In this document: piece by piece, positions 25,386 to 33,563 of the stretch
How the letters are laid out: each line of letters begins with the position of its first letter
Position numbering within the stretch: the first letter of the stretch is position 1
Assembly (NCBI GenBank): GCA_019233755.1
Contig: JAFAMD010000051.1
Location: forward strand, 1 to 47,569
Length of the DNA stretch: 47,569 nucleotides
Source of the DNA: Acidobacteriaceae bacterium
GTDB lineage: Bacteria; Acidobacteriota; Terriglobia; Bryobacterales; Bryobacteraceae
Direction of reading: 5' to 3'
Notes under the pieces: generated by a model
What the model saw: only the letters and a program-made list of their open reading frames with translations
Database searches by the model: none
What the model was told of the DNA's origin: nothing
Position numbers and translations under genes: made by a program

Positions 25386-26153
25386 TCAGCGCCGCCCCTT
25401 TGCCTTCTTTGCGGGCGCCTTCTTGCCCACAACTTTCCCGGCTACGCTTTTCCTGGCCGGCGTCTTCTTCGCAGTTGCTTTCTTGGACGCAACCTTCTTT
25501 CCCAGAGCCTTGCTCGAAGCAGTCTTCCTGGCAAACGCCTTCCTTAGTGCGACCTTTTTTGCGGCACCCTTCTTAGCAACAGTCTTCTTCGCGGCAGCTT
25601 TCTTTGCAGTTGCCTTGACTGGCGCCGCTTTCCTGCCCGCAGTCTTCTTCACCGGCGCCACCGCCGATTTCTTTGCCACGACCTTCTTTGCGGCAGCCTT
25701 CTTTGCTGCGGCTTTCTTTGTTGGGGCCATCTTTGTTGGGGTTTTCTTTGTGGGTGCCTTCGGGGCCGCGACCTTCTTTACCGCAGGCGCTGCCAAACTC
25801 TTCGTTGCGGCAGCAGTAGTCTTCTTAGCCGCTGCCCGTTTCACAGGTTTCCTTGCTTTGCGCTCTTCCTCATGACGCTCCGGGACCGGCACCGCAGACG
25901 GCTCGCCTTCGCGTGATGGTTCCGCTGGTTCGCCCTCCATACGCCGAGATTCAGCTTCCGAGCCCTCCGGGCGTTCCGCGCCACGAGCACCTGGCTCCGA
26001 TACCGGCGCTAGCGCTTCTTCATCCTCATCTTCGTCGAGTTCATCGTCTTCGTCGTCGTACTCGTCCTTGTCGGATTCCATCTCGACGTGTTCATCCTCG
26101 TAGTCGAAGTCATCGTCCTCATCATCTGGTCTTAGCCAGTACGCCAAAATCAA
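25386..26153 (-). CDS. Acidic-basic histone H1-like protein
   Basis: A 255-residue low-complexity protein with opposite charges at its two ends. After a short MILAYWLRP start, residues about 9-48 are almost all Asp/Glu (DDEDDDFDYEDEH, DEYDDEDDELDEDEDEE). A mixed linker follows, and the C-terminal ~150 residues are Lys/Ala-rich repeats (KKAAAKKAAAKKVVAKK) as in histone H1-like and AlgP-like DNA-binding proteins. TTG at 26153 is chosen because AGGAGG sits five bases before it; the open frame reaches 26186 but has no ribosome site there. The basic tail should bind DNA or RNA; the acidic head could mask it or bind other basic proteins. Confidence 0.8.
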   Translation of the reverse strand: MILAYWLRPDDEDDDFDYEDEHVEMESDKDEYDDEDDELDEDEDEEALAPVSEPGARGAERPEGSEAESRRMEGEPAEPSREGEPSAVPVPERHEEERKARKPVKRAAAKKTTAAATKSLAAPAVKKVAAPKAPTKKTPTKMAPTKKAAAKKAAAKKVVAKKSAVAPVKKTAGRKAAPVKATAKKAAAKKTVAKKGAAKKVALRKAFARKTASSKALGKKVASKKATAKKTPARKSVAGKVVGKKAPAKKAKGRR

Positions 26154-26240
26154 GCACTCCTCCTTTCGCTCATCCTTACTATGCATCGAGATGAAGCGAG
26201 AAGCAAAATGATTTCACAAGCTGCACCCAATGGCAAGCGC

Positions 26241-26277
26241 AAAAAGATAAACGGACCCGCGCATGTGGCCGGGTCCG
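26241..26277 (-). terminator. Intrinsic terminator of the lytic transglycosylase gene
   Basis: Read on the minus strand, CGGACCC (26277-26271), a 12-base loop and GGGTCCG (26258-26252) form a perfect 7-bp stem followed by TTTATCTTTTT. It lies about 30 bp after the stop at 26307. Confidence 0.8.
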
Positions 26278-26306
26278 CAGGAAAGAATATCGAGATTGAA
26301 ACCGTC

Positions 26307-27965
26307 TTAGTGAGTCAGGCTGGCGGTACGGACAGCCGCCTTACGATGCAGAACCTGAGCGGGTACATGCCGCGAAGCGCTCACATGCGCGTTGTGCGAA
26401 ACGTTTGTCGTCCTGCGCGAAGCAACGCTAGAGGTTGATACGAGCCTACCCTTCGGCCCTCGTGTGCGGGTTCGCAAAGCCGGCCCCGGGTCCTCGTGGT
26501 ACACAGCCGGAATGAGAAGCACGTCCCCTGCTTCGAGCGAATCCGCAGCCTGATTCACTGCAACGATCCGCTCCGGCGCCAGATGGTAGGCCTTAGCGAT
26601 CCGCTCCAGCGTATCGCCGGACTCCACATGGTGGAGACGCCAGGCCTGCCGGTTGTCCGCAGGTACCGTATCGATGGCCGCCAGCGCATTCTCGCCGGTA
26701 CCCTTCGGAACATGGACGTCGGTTCCAGCAGGCGCCACCGTCTTTAATAGCGAAGGATTGAGGTCGCGAATCACAGAGAGCGGCTGCATGGTGGCATCGG
26801 CAATCAGATTGAGATTGGTGGATGCACTCAGGTGCAGGGTGTCTGAATCGACCGGATCATCGGTCTGGATGTTCTCCAACCCATAATCGGCGGGGTTCTT
26901 CGCCATGATTGTCATGGCGAGGATGATGGGAACGTAGTTGGCGGTTTCCTTCGGCAGCGCGTGGCGCTTCAGCAGTTCCCAGTAGTCGGCGTAGCCGGTT
27001 CGCTCCACTGCACGGTCGACCAATCCGGGGCCACAATTATAGGCGGCCATGGCCAGATACCAGTCGCCATAGCGCTCATGCATGCTCTTGAGGTATTTGG
27101 CAGCGGCGCGCGTGGCGGTTTCCGGATCAAAGCGCTCATCGAGCGTGCTGGTTCGCGTAAGACCCCAGGTTGCAGCCGCAGCCGGGGTGAACTGCCACAT
27201 GCCGCCAGCGCTCTTGTAAGAGATGGCCCGCGGAAGGAAGCCGGACTCAGCCTGCGCCAGGTACACCAGCTCCTGCGGGACGCCTTCTTCCGCGAAGATG
27301 CGCTCAATCATGGGCTTGTAGCGACCCGCGCGGCGCAGCCCGGAAAGCAGAATGCTGCGGCCCCGATCCGTTGAAAAGTAGTGAATATAGCTCAGAACCG
27401 GATCGGCGAGCTCCAGCGGGATGCCCGACGCCGTCTGGTTGAGTTCGCTCTGTACCTTCGGCGCCAGATTCTGGTCTACCGGAAAGGTCATATGGCTGAT
27501 CTCGTCGATCGGCGCCTTATCGAACACCACGGCCTCTTCCGCAGCTTGGCCCGCGCCCAACTCCTCGACATCGAAGCGATAGATCAGGTCGCAAATCTCA
27601 TCCAGCCGGCGCTCGATCCGCCGGTGATCCGGCAGATTGTCAGGCGCGGTAAGCAGGACATCCACGGCGGCATCAAACTCGCGCCTTGCTCCTTCCAGAT
27701 CGCCCTGGAAGTACAGCTCTCGGCCGGCGTTGAAATGACTGTCGGCCTGCTTCAACCGATCATCGGTTTCCGGAGTGTGCAGCGCCGGCGTATCAGTGGC
27801 TGCCGAGGCTGCCAGGGAAAGACCCACGCCGCCGCCATCCGCAACCGCATTCGCTGCGAGACTCATACCTGCGGCGGGAACGGCTTTATTGGCCGCTCGC
27901 AAAACGCCGAAAGGGATGGTGAGAAGCGCGAACCCAGCCAGGAAACAATGTCGTCTTTGTATCAT
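26307..27965 (-). CDS. MltD-like membrane-bound lytic transglycosylase with LysM
   Basis: A 552-residue exported murein hydrolase. A signal peptide (about 1-25) precedes an Ala/Gly-rich linker and a helical region with a TPR-like segment (FNAGRELYFQGDLEGARREFDAA). The SLT domain spans about 205-360 with catalytic Glu240 in LAQAESGF, then SAGGMWQFTPAAA and MAAYNCGPG. A single LysM repeat is at about 444-487 (HHVESGDTLERIAKAYHLAPERI), followed by a basic tail. It cleaves glycan strands to 1,6-anhydro products during wall turnover. No ribosome site is evident before the ATG. The gene is preceded by a strongly structured ~300-bp region. Confidence 0.93.
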   Translation of the reverse strand: MIQRRHCFLAGFALLTIPFGVLRAANKAVPAAGMSLAANAVADGGGVGLSLAASAATDTPALHTPETDDRLKQADSHFNAGRELYFQGDLEGARREFDAAVDVLLTAPDNLPDHRRIERRLDEICDLIYRFDVEELGAGQAAEEAVVFDKAPIDEISHMTFPVDQNLAPKVQSELNQTASGIPLELADPVLSYIHYFSTDRGRSILLSGLRRAGRYKPMIERIFAEEGVPQELVYLAQAESGFLPRAISYKSAGGMWQFTPAAAATWGLTRTSTLDERFDPETATRAAAKYLKSMHERYGDWYLAMAAYNCGPGLVDRAVERTGYADYWELLKRHALPKETANYVPIILAMTIMAKNPADYGLENIQTDDPVDSDTLHLSASTNLNLIADATMQPLSVIRDLNPSLLKTVAPAGTDVHVPKGTGENALAAIDTVPADNRQAWRLHHVESGDTLERIAKAYHLAPERIVAVNQAADSLEAGDVLLIPAVYHEDPGPALRTRTRGPKGRLVSTSSVASRRTTNVSHNAHVSASRHVPAQVLHRKAAVRTASLTH

Positions 27966-28130
27966 TCGATAAGCGTTGTTTATGGTTTATCGGATTCGTA
28001 ACAGAATCATCACTGTACCTTACAGTCGATTGGCGGTCAAGATTCAAGTTTCGGTTAACTTTCCAAACCGCGTAGACGTTTCCAAGCGCCGTAGTGTGAC
28101 TAAATTAGAAACAATGGGACTGTAGGCGCC

Positions 28131-28227
28131 GGACAAGCTCAGTCTTATGAGCAAGTTACAGCTAGGAAGACGCCTAGCTGCCGTCCTTCCCAGGTGGCCG
28201 GAAGGCAGCCAAAACTTCTTCTTTTGG
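28131..28227 (-). ncRNA. Structured leader or small RNA upstream of the transglycosylase gene
   Basis: The 300-bp gap 27966-28267 holds no gene but dense secondary structure. CAGCTAGG-AAGACG-CCTAGCTG (28159-28180) is a perfect 8-bp hairpin. GCTC/GAGC (28137-28152) forms a second. GGAC (28131-28134) with GTCC (28183-28186) can close both into a three-way junction. An alternative long stem pairs GCTG plus CCTTCC (28177-28190) with GGAAGG plus CAGC (28200-28209) and competes for the same bases. CCAAAA/TTTTGG (28209-28227) adds a further hairpin. Mutually exclusive folds suggest a switch in the mltD-like leader, but I match no known riboswitch class. Strand is inferred from the downstream gene. 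Confidence 0.35.
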
Positions 28228-28267
28228 AATATAAACAGTTTTTAACGGGCAGTTTCGGACCGGCGGC

Positions 28268-28864
28268 CTAAGACCGACTGGTAATAATCCGGTCGATCAT
28301 GCCGTATTCGAGCGCCGCTTCCGGTTCAAGAATGTAATCACGGTCGACATCGCGGGCAATTTTCTCGACCGGCTGGCCGGTGGCGTCGGCCAGAATCTCG
28401 TTCAGGGACTGCCGCATGCGGAGGATCTCCCGCGCATAGATATCAATATCTGCCGCCTGACCGCCGAGGCCGCTCATCGAGGGCTGGTGGATCAGGATGC
28501 GCGAATTAGGCAGGCTGAAGCGCTTACCCTTGGTGCCGCAGGCGAGCAGCACGGCCGCCATGGAGGCGGCCTGTCCGATGCAATAGGTTACGATGTCGGG
28601 CTCGACGAGGCGCATGGTGTCGAGAATCGCGAGACCTGCAGTGATGGATCCACCGGGCGAATTAATATAGAGGGAAATGTCGCGCTCCGGGTCTTCGGCG
28701 GCGAGGAACAGCATCTGCGCCATGACCAGGTTGGCTACAGCGTCATCGATCGGCGTGCCCAGAAAAATAATGTTTTCTTTGAGCAGGCGGGAGTAGATGT
28801 CGTAGGCGCGTTCGCCCCGCGACGTCTGCTCGACCACCATCGGCACGAGCACTGAATTGTTCAT
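28268..28864 (-). CDS. clpP: ATP-dependent Clp protease proteolytic subunit
   Basis: A 198-residue ClpP serine protease, the peptidase barrel that works with ClpX, ClpA or ClpC. The catalytic Ser101 is in GQAASMAA, His126 in ILIHQPS and the Asp in RDVDRDYIL; the oxyanion-strand motif INSPGGS is intact. ATG at 28864 is chosen because GGAG sits seven bases before it; the frame could open five codons earlier. No clpX or tig gene is adjacent in this window, so it is a solitary copy here and possibly one of several paralogs. Confidence 0.96.
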   Translation of the reverse strand: MNNSVLVPMVVEQTSRGERAYDIYSRLLKENIIFLGTPIDDAVANLVMAQMLFLAAEDPERDISLYINSPGGSITAGLAILDTMRLVEPDIVTYCIGQAASMAAVLLACGTKGKRFSLPNSRILIHQPSMSGLGGQAADIDIYAREILRMRQSLNEILADATGQPVEKIARDVDRDYILEPEAALEYGMIDRIITSRS

Positions 28865-29054
28865 CGGTAACTCCTTCAATTACGCCCCTCACAAGGGCAA
28901 ACTCCGCTGATAGCGATCGCGCTGGCGGCAAACCCATGATATAGGATGGCTTCTGGTGGCTTGACGTCCGACTCCTGGAGACCGGGTATTGACGCTGAAC
29001 GATACCCCGATCATAGTAGGAGAATCGTGATGTCTCGCGATTTTGCTGCCGGGC

Positions 29055-29075
29055 AACGGGTAAAAGGTACCCGTT
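29055..29075. repeat. 8-bp perfect palindromic stem between clpP and the DGC gene
   Basis: AACGGGTA-AAAGG-TACCCGTT lies in the 310-bp divergent gap 28865-29174, which holds no gene. There is no T-run, so an operator or an mRNA 5' hairpin is more likely than a terminator. Confidence 0.4.
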
Positions 29076-29174
29076 CATCAAAAACTCACACCTTTGTTAT
29101 CGGATGGCTAACTATTTAACCCGAACAGGACGATTAGATTCTTACTTGCTACGCAGGGATAGTTTGGGCCGGAT

Positions 29175-30110
29175 ATGAAGGTTTTGGTAGCCGATGATAG
29201 CGCGACATCGCGCCAGATGCTGCGGGCCGCGTTGGCCAAGTGGGGCTACGAGGTGGTTTTGGCTGAAAACGGCGCAGAGGCTTGGGACATTCTGGCTGAA
29301 CCCGATGCGCCGCCGATGGCTATTCTGGATTGGGTAATGCCCCACATGACGGGCCCGGATGTGTGCCGGCGAGTGCGCGAAACGCGGCGGGAACCTTACA
29401 CCTACATCCTCCTTCTGACATCAAAAAACACGAAAGGCGAGACGGTCGAAGGTCTGGAAGCCGGAGCCGACGACTACATCGTGAAGCCGTTCGACCAGCA
29501 TGAACTGCAGGTGCGGTTGCGGGCCGGCAAGCGGATTATCGATCTGCAGATGGATTTGATGAAGGCGCGTGAAGAACTGCGCGAGCGTGCCAACAAGGAT
29601 CTGCTGACCATGCTGCCAAACCGATCCGCTATTTCTAACGCGCTGCGGCAGGAGATCTCACGCTGCCACCGCGACAGGAGAACGGTGGGAGTCATTCTGT
29701 TGGACCTTGACCACTTTAAGAAGATCAACGATTCCTACGGCCACTTCGCCGGTGATGCGGTTCTGCGTGAAACCGCAACGCGGCTGCGATCGAACATGAG
29801 GCCTTACGACCAGGTGGGGCGTTACGGCGGCGAGGAGTTTCTGGTTGTGCTTCCCAACTGCGACCTGGAACAGGCGAGCAACCAGGCCGAACGCATGCGC
29901 CACAAACTGGAGGCGAGCAATATGGTGGTGGATGGCATCGAGCTGACCATCTCGGCGAGCTTTGGGGTGACGGTCTCGGACGGCTCGGAACGGAATCCCG
30001 ATATCTTCGTGCGGGTGGCCGACGAGGCGCTGTATCGGGCGAAAGCCAGCGGCAGAAACTGCGTTTCAAAGCTGACACTGGAAGACTCGAGCCATCGTTC
30101 GGCGGTCTAG
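29175..30110 (+). CDS. Response regulator diguanylate cyclase (REC-GGDEF, PleD-like)
   Basis: A 311-residue two-domain protein. The receiver domain (1-120) has the acidic pocket DD at 7-8, phospho-acceptor Asp52 in AILDWVMP, and Lys104 in VKPF. The GGDEF domain has [14 protein letters not shown] and an active-site GGEEF at 218-222. An inhibitory I-site RPYD (209-212) lies five residues before it, so product inhibition by c-di-GMP is expected. It should make c-di-GMP when phosphorylated. No cognate histidine kinase is adjacent. Confidence 0.95.
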   Translation: MKVLVADDSATSRQMLRAALAKWGYEVVLAENGAEAWDILAEPDAPPMAILDWVMPHMTGPDVCRRVRETRREPYTYILLLTSKNTKGETVEGLEAGADDYIVKPFDQHELQVRLRAGKRIIDLQMDLMKAREELRERANKDLLTMLPNRSAISNALRQEISRCHRDRRTVGVILLDLDHFKKINDSYGHFAGDAVLRETATRLRSNMRPYDQVGRYGGEEFLVVLPNCDLEQASNQAERMRHKLEASNMVVDGIELTISASFGVTVSDGSERNPDIFVRVADEALYRAKASGRNCVSKLTLEDSSHRSAV

Positions 30111-30147
30111 CCGGGCGGCAGGCAGCGATTGCTATACTGAGTTTGTT

Positions 30148-30224
30148 GCGCCCGTAGCTCAGTTGGATAGAGCGTCTGGCTACGAACCAGAAGGTCGGGT
30201 GTTCGAATCACTCCGGGCGCACCA
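30148..30224 (+). tRNA. tRNA-Arg (anticodon ACG)
   Basis: A complete 77-base cloverleaf with encoded CCA. The acceptor stem is GCGCCCG/CGGGCGC, the D arm TAGCTCAGTTGGATAGAGC, the anticodon stem TCTGG/CCAGA around loop CTACGAA (anticodon ACG, so inosine-34 arginine tRNA), and the T arm has TTCGAAT. A -10-like TATACT at 30133-30138 precedes it, but no good -35 box is visible. Confidence 0.97.
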
Positions 30225-30255
30225 TAATAAATCATTTGGAATCATTGGATCGCGG

Positions 30256-30288
30256 CGGTTGAGGGCTTCGGGCTTTCAGCCGTTTTTT
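30256..30288 (+). terminator. Intrinsic terminator after tRNA-Arg
   Basis: CGGTTGAGGGC (30256-30266) pairs with GCTTTCAGCCG (30272-30282) over eleven positions, some G-T, around a TTCGG loop, and is followed directly by six T (30283-30288). Confidence 0.88.
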
Positions 30289-30399
30289 CGTTAGTGGGCC
30301 AACGATGTGCGTTTCGGGCAAGAATTGCTATGCCATCGCGGGCTGTGTCTGCTTGGCTAATACGGACGTACTCTTCTGCATCCGACACAACCAATTTCA

Positions 30400-30946
30400 C
30401 AAAACGTTTCTTTCCCTGTTGGGAGGCAGTCTGCCGGTTAATATATCCGAGTGCTCTTGTCGAGAAGATGCCAAGTTACTGAGGATCGATCCTGGAACTT
30501 GAACCAGAGTGGATATACATGTCCAATGCGCCCGAATGTTCCATGTGTTTGGGATAATATGTCCGGACTGGCCATAGTAAACGCCCCGCCCTCTGACGAG
30601 TCTGACCACCTGATTCAGAAGTATTCGGCGTCGCGACGAGATAAACATCTGCGGGAAGAGTTACACCTGCGAGAGTAGCTACGTAGGAACCGTCTACGTA
30701 GCTGAGCCCTTCAGCAACAGGCCGGTAATAAGGGCTCACCCCGCGAGACGTTTGACACCAGGATTTCGACCTGCATGCCCACCGCTGGTTTGCCGGCATG
30801 ATCCGGCAATCGTCCGATGATATGGCCAGTGCTGCTGAAGCCCTGACATCCACGCTTTGCGCGCGGGCCGGGTGCAGACTGCTGAGTAAGAATACAAGCG
30901 TAAGTTGCACCCACACACGCGCAGAGTTCCAGTTCACATTGACCAT
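30400..30946 (-). pseudogene. Frameshifted secreted carboxypeptidase-regulatory-domain protein
   Basis: A 156-codon frame (30946 to 30476) looks intact, but homology switches frame inside it. The start is a signal peptide ending LHPARAQS. The next expected segment, TGHIIGRLPDHAGKPAVGMQVEILVSNVSRG, is in another frame, and the first frame resumes with SYVDGSYVATLAGVTLPADVYLVATPN. Then YYPNTWNIRAH and EHSDILTGRLPP appear in a third frame to about 30400. The assembled order matches acidobacterial proteins with a carboxypeptidase-D regulatory-like (beta-sandwich) domain followed by a TYYPxT segment. At least three frame changes are needed, so the gene is dead. Boundaries at the 3' side are approximate. 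Confidence 0.65.
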
Positions 30947-31286
30947 TGAGAGTTAAACCCGTGAGATGAGCCGGCGTCGGCGACCGCTTTCGGCCGCTTG
31001 CGGCGAAAGCGAGGCGACGAGGGAGCCGAGATCATCGGTCGTCATCCATTTCGCTGGTGACATGCTCTCAATTCCTCAAGGTTGAGCGAGCCTTTTCAGA
31101 AGCGAACGATATAGGGTTCTACTGGAAGCTTCGATATTCCGGCCCTTCATAGGTCCGTCCCAGGATGGCTTTTGTGGTGTTCGGACGAGCTCTGAAGTGT
31201 TAGAGGGCTGAAGTCGGAAACCGCGATTTAGTGCTAAGCTGCTTGCACAGAATCACTCGGATGATCGCTCTCGCGGGAGGTTCCCA
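30947..31286. other. Gene-poor stretch with one possible short ORF
   Basis: The 340 bp between the pseudogene and the HAF-repeat gene hold no clear gene. A 36-codon minus-strand frame (31063 to 30953, MSPAKWMTTDDLGSLVASL...) lies just upstream of the pseudogene and could be a fragment of a larger lost gene. A GC-rich stretch with a weak hairpin (CCGCTTTCGGCCGCTTGCGGCGAAAGCG) lies at about 30980-31007. Confidence 0.3.
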
Positions 31287-32393
31287 TTGACAGCTCAAAT
31301 GCATTTCGGTCTGGCATTTATGTTGAGCTTCGCCGCGAGCGTCGCCGGGGAGACACTCTACTCAGCGGCGCCGGTCGGCTCACTTGGCGGCAGTTTCAGC
31401 GTTGGTCTGGGGATTAGCGGTCTCGGGCAGGTTGTAGGCGATTCCAGAACTGCCAACGGATTCATTCACGCATTTCTTTACAGTAACGGAGTGATAGCCG
31501 ATTCAGGCACGCTGCCAGGAGGAACTCGAAGTACTGCCGTTGCGGTCAATGACTCCGGCCAGGTCACTGGGTATTCGAGCACGTCTGGCCCCGCCGTGAA
31601 CCACGCCTTCGTATACAGTAATGGGATCTTGACGGACCTGGGTGTGCTGCGTGGCGGCAACTTCAGCTTTGCAAATAGCATCAATGACTCTGGCCAGGTA
31701 ACCGGCAAAGCGAATATTGATGGCGTAGACCATGCCTTTCTTTACGCCCGAGGTAGCATGATCCCGATTATCGGCGCGGAGAGCGACGGGACGGGAATCA
31801 ATGCTTTGGGTCAGATTACCGGCCAGGTTGCGACCGCTAGCGGGTTCTTTCACGCCTTCATTTACAGCAATGGCGTTATCACCGAGCTCGGAACACTCGG
31901 AGGGCTGAGCAGTTTCGGCGCGGCCATAAATTCCCACGGACAGGTCACAGGGTACTCCGCTCTTTTCAAAGGCCCGGATCATGCTTTTCTTTATAGCCGT
32001 GGAAGAATGATCGATCTCGGCACGCTTGGGGGCGCGGTCAGCCGTGGTGAGGGCTTAAACGACTCGGGGGAAGTCGTGGGAGCATCGTTAATCCACGACG
32101 GTCCACAGCACGCATTTCTTTATAACAACGGCGCGATGATCGACTTGAACTCGGCGATTGTGAATTCCCTCGACGGGTTTACGCTGATGGACGCGCCGGG
32201 GATAAACGATCACGGCCAAATCGTTGCGACCGGATTGGACGTCAACGGGCGAGAGCAGGCCCTTCTCCTCACGCCTGTGCCAGAACCATCATCTGTGGCG
32301 ATGATTGGTGTGGGTTTATGGATTCTTTTGATAGTAAAACGTTGGCGCAAGTATCAAACATATTTTTCAATTTCCGGTGGCCGAGAGCTATGA
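31287..32393 (+). CDS. HAF-repeat extracellular protein with PEP-CTERM sorting signal
   Basis: A 368-residue exported protein. After a signal peptide (about 1-22) come about seven repeats of 40-45 residues of the HAF type, each with INDSGQVTG and HAFLYSNGxxxDLGTLGG. These probably form a beta-propeller-like fold. The C-terminus has the PEP-CTERM tripartite signal: VPEPSSVAMIGVG, a hydrophobic helix, and the basic cluster VKRWRK. It should therefore be processed by an exosortase and exported to the surface or exopolysaccharide. TTG at 31287 is the start, with GGGAGG six bases before it; the ATG four codons later is too far from it. No exosortase gene is in the window. Confidence 0.9.
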   Translation: MTAQMHFGLAFMLSFAASVAGETLYSAAPVGSLGGSFSVGLGISGLGQVVGDSRTANGFIHAFLYSNGVIADSGTLPGGTRSTAVAVNDSGQVTGYSSTSGPAVNHAFVYSNGILTDLGVLRGGNFSFANSINDSGQVTGKANIDGVDHAFLYARGSMIPIIGAESDGTGINALGQITGQVATASGFFHAFIYSNGVITELGTLGGLSSFGAAINSHGQVTGYSALFKGPDHAFLYSRGRMIDLGTLGGAVSRGEGLNDSGEVVGASLIHDGPQHAFLYNNGAMIDLNSAIVNSLDGFTLMDAPGINDHGQIVATGLDVNGREQALLLTPVPEPSSVAMIGVGLWILLIVKRWRKYQTYFSISGGREL

Positions 32394-32597
32394 GAAAGCT
32401 GCTGGAAAGTGAAGCGCGCGGCCATACGATCCTGCCCCATTGACCACACGATTCGCTGTTAGCATGCGACGGTATTTAGAACCCTAAAAGAGCGATGATG
32501 ACCGCGTCCGATCACAACGATTCATGAAAATGTGCGCTGCCGGGAGTAGGGTGGTGATGGAGGAGTTTGGATTCGAGCTTTCATCTCTCCTCACTAT

Positions 32598-32945
32598 TTA
32601 TGCAGACTGACAGAGGAGGTATTCGAGTTCGATGAGGTGCTCATTGATCTTTTCGCAGGCGGCCTTCACGGCAGCGTTCCTTCCGAGTTGGAGCAAGTTG
32701 GTAAACGCCAGGAGGTCGACCACGTCGGAGACCAGATTCGGAGCTCTCTCCTCTAACAGAGCAGCAGCTTGCATCTGACTGCCGTCTGAAAGCACGTCGA
32801 CCAGGCGGTTCAGTAGATCCTGCGACAACCAGTACTTGTTGAGAGCAACTTCTGCCGGGATTTCGGGATCAAAGCTTGATCGCACATTTTCGACTGTGGC
32901 TGAGATGTCTCTCGAAAGTCGATCGATCGTCTGAATTGTGTTCAC
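32598..32945 (-). CDS. Small helical hypothetical protein
   Basis: A 115-residue, mostly helical, acidic protein without recognised family (NTIQTIDRLSRDISATVENVRSSF..., LVSDVVDLLAFTNLLQLGRNAAVKAACEKINEHLIELEYLL). The frame is open to 33140, but the upstream part is compositionally foreign and rich in Arg/Ser, so GTG at 32945 is preferred. It lies beside an IS630 remnant. Confidence 0.45.
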   Translation of the reverse strand: MNTIQTIDRLSRDISATVENVRSSFDPEIPAEVALNKYWLSQDLLNRLVDVLSDGSQMQAAALLEERAPNLVSDVVDLLAFTNLLQLGRNAAVKAACEKINEHLIELEYLLCQSA

Positions 32946-33199
32946 AATCTTTAGATTACGAGTTCGCCTGGTCGGATTCACACTGCGCCAGCCGGTGTGG
33001 ACATTCTGGCGTGACGAGCGCGCGGATGCGTCCCCGTCGACAGATCTCTGAGCTCTGGGGTCAGCGCAAAGCTGACTGAGGAGTCTGCAACGGAAATACT
33101 GCCTCGGCCAGAGCAATATACCGTGACCGTAGTATTGCATTTCTAATGCTTCTTAGTTGTTGGGCAGCAGTAGCAGTCTCACTCTACAAACGCCTTCGC

Positions 33200-33542
33200 T
33201 GTGACTATTGCCGCCGTCATCGCATCGAGCGCCACGGAGTCGAATACTACCGCCATGATACCGTTTCGCTTTACGCGGCACTTGATGTGCGAAGTGCAAG
33301 GTGGAGGGGAAGACCGCAGCACGGCACACCAGCGAGGAATTCGTCGCACTTACTCTTCCTGGCTGAATCAGGTCGAGATCTCGTTTGCCCGCATCGAGCG
33401 CGAAGTTATCGCTCGTGGAGTGTTCACTTCGGTTCACGATTTAGTACGCAAGCTCATGCGCTACATCCGCGCCTATTCCAAGACTGCGCGCCCGTTCCAG
33501 TGGAAATACACCGATGTCCGACGCAGGATGCTGTCACGCTAA
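33200..33542 (+). pseudogene. IS630-family transposase remnant
   Basis: Pieces of one transposase appear in three frames. GVEYYRHDTVSLYAALDV is followed by KVEGKTAARHTSEEFVA in the next frame, and then YSSWLNQVEISFARIEREVIARGVFTSVHDL...RPFQWKYTD in a third. The block normally between EEFVA and YSSWLNQ, which carries the second catalytic Asp, is deleted, and the first ~60% of the gene is missing. No terminal inverted repeats are visible. It lies just downstream of the converging rhaT gene. Confidence 0.8.
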
Positions 33543-33563
33543 CGAAGTCACTGCGACGGGCCA

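Noticed and set aside
25222..25875. Plus-strand 217-codon frame rich in Ala/Phe
   Set aside because: Antisense of the Lys/Ala-rich histone-like gene; Lys codons read backwards as Phe/Leu.
28186..28212. Resemblance to the signal-recognition-particle RNA core (AGGTGGCCGGAAGGCAGCC)
   Set aside because: The conserved SRP asymmetric loop (GGAAGGAAGCAGCC) lacks three bases here and the flanks do not form the long SRP helix.
30148..30224. Phage/island attachment site at the tRNA-Arg 3' end
   Set aside because: I found no direct repeat of the tRNA 3' end further along the window and no integrase gene.
30300..30500. Small plus-strand frames after the tRNA
   Set aside because: No ribosome site and no family; they lie opposite the pseudogene remnant.
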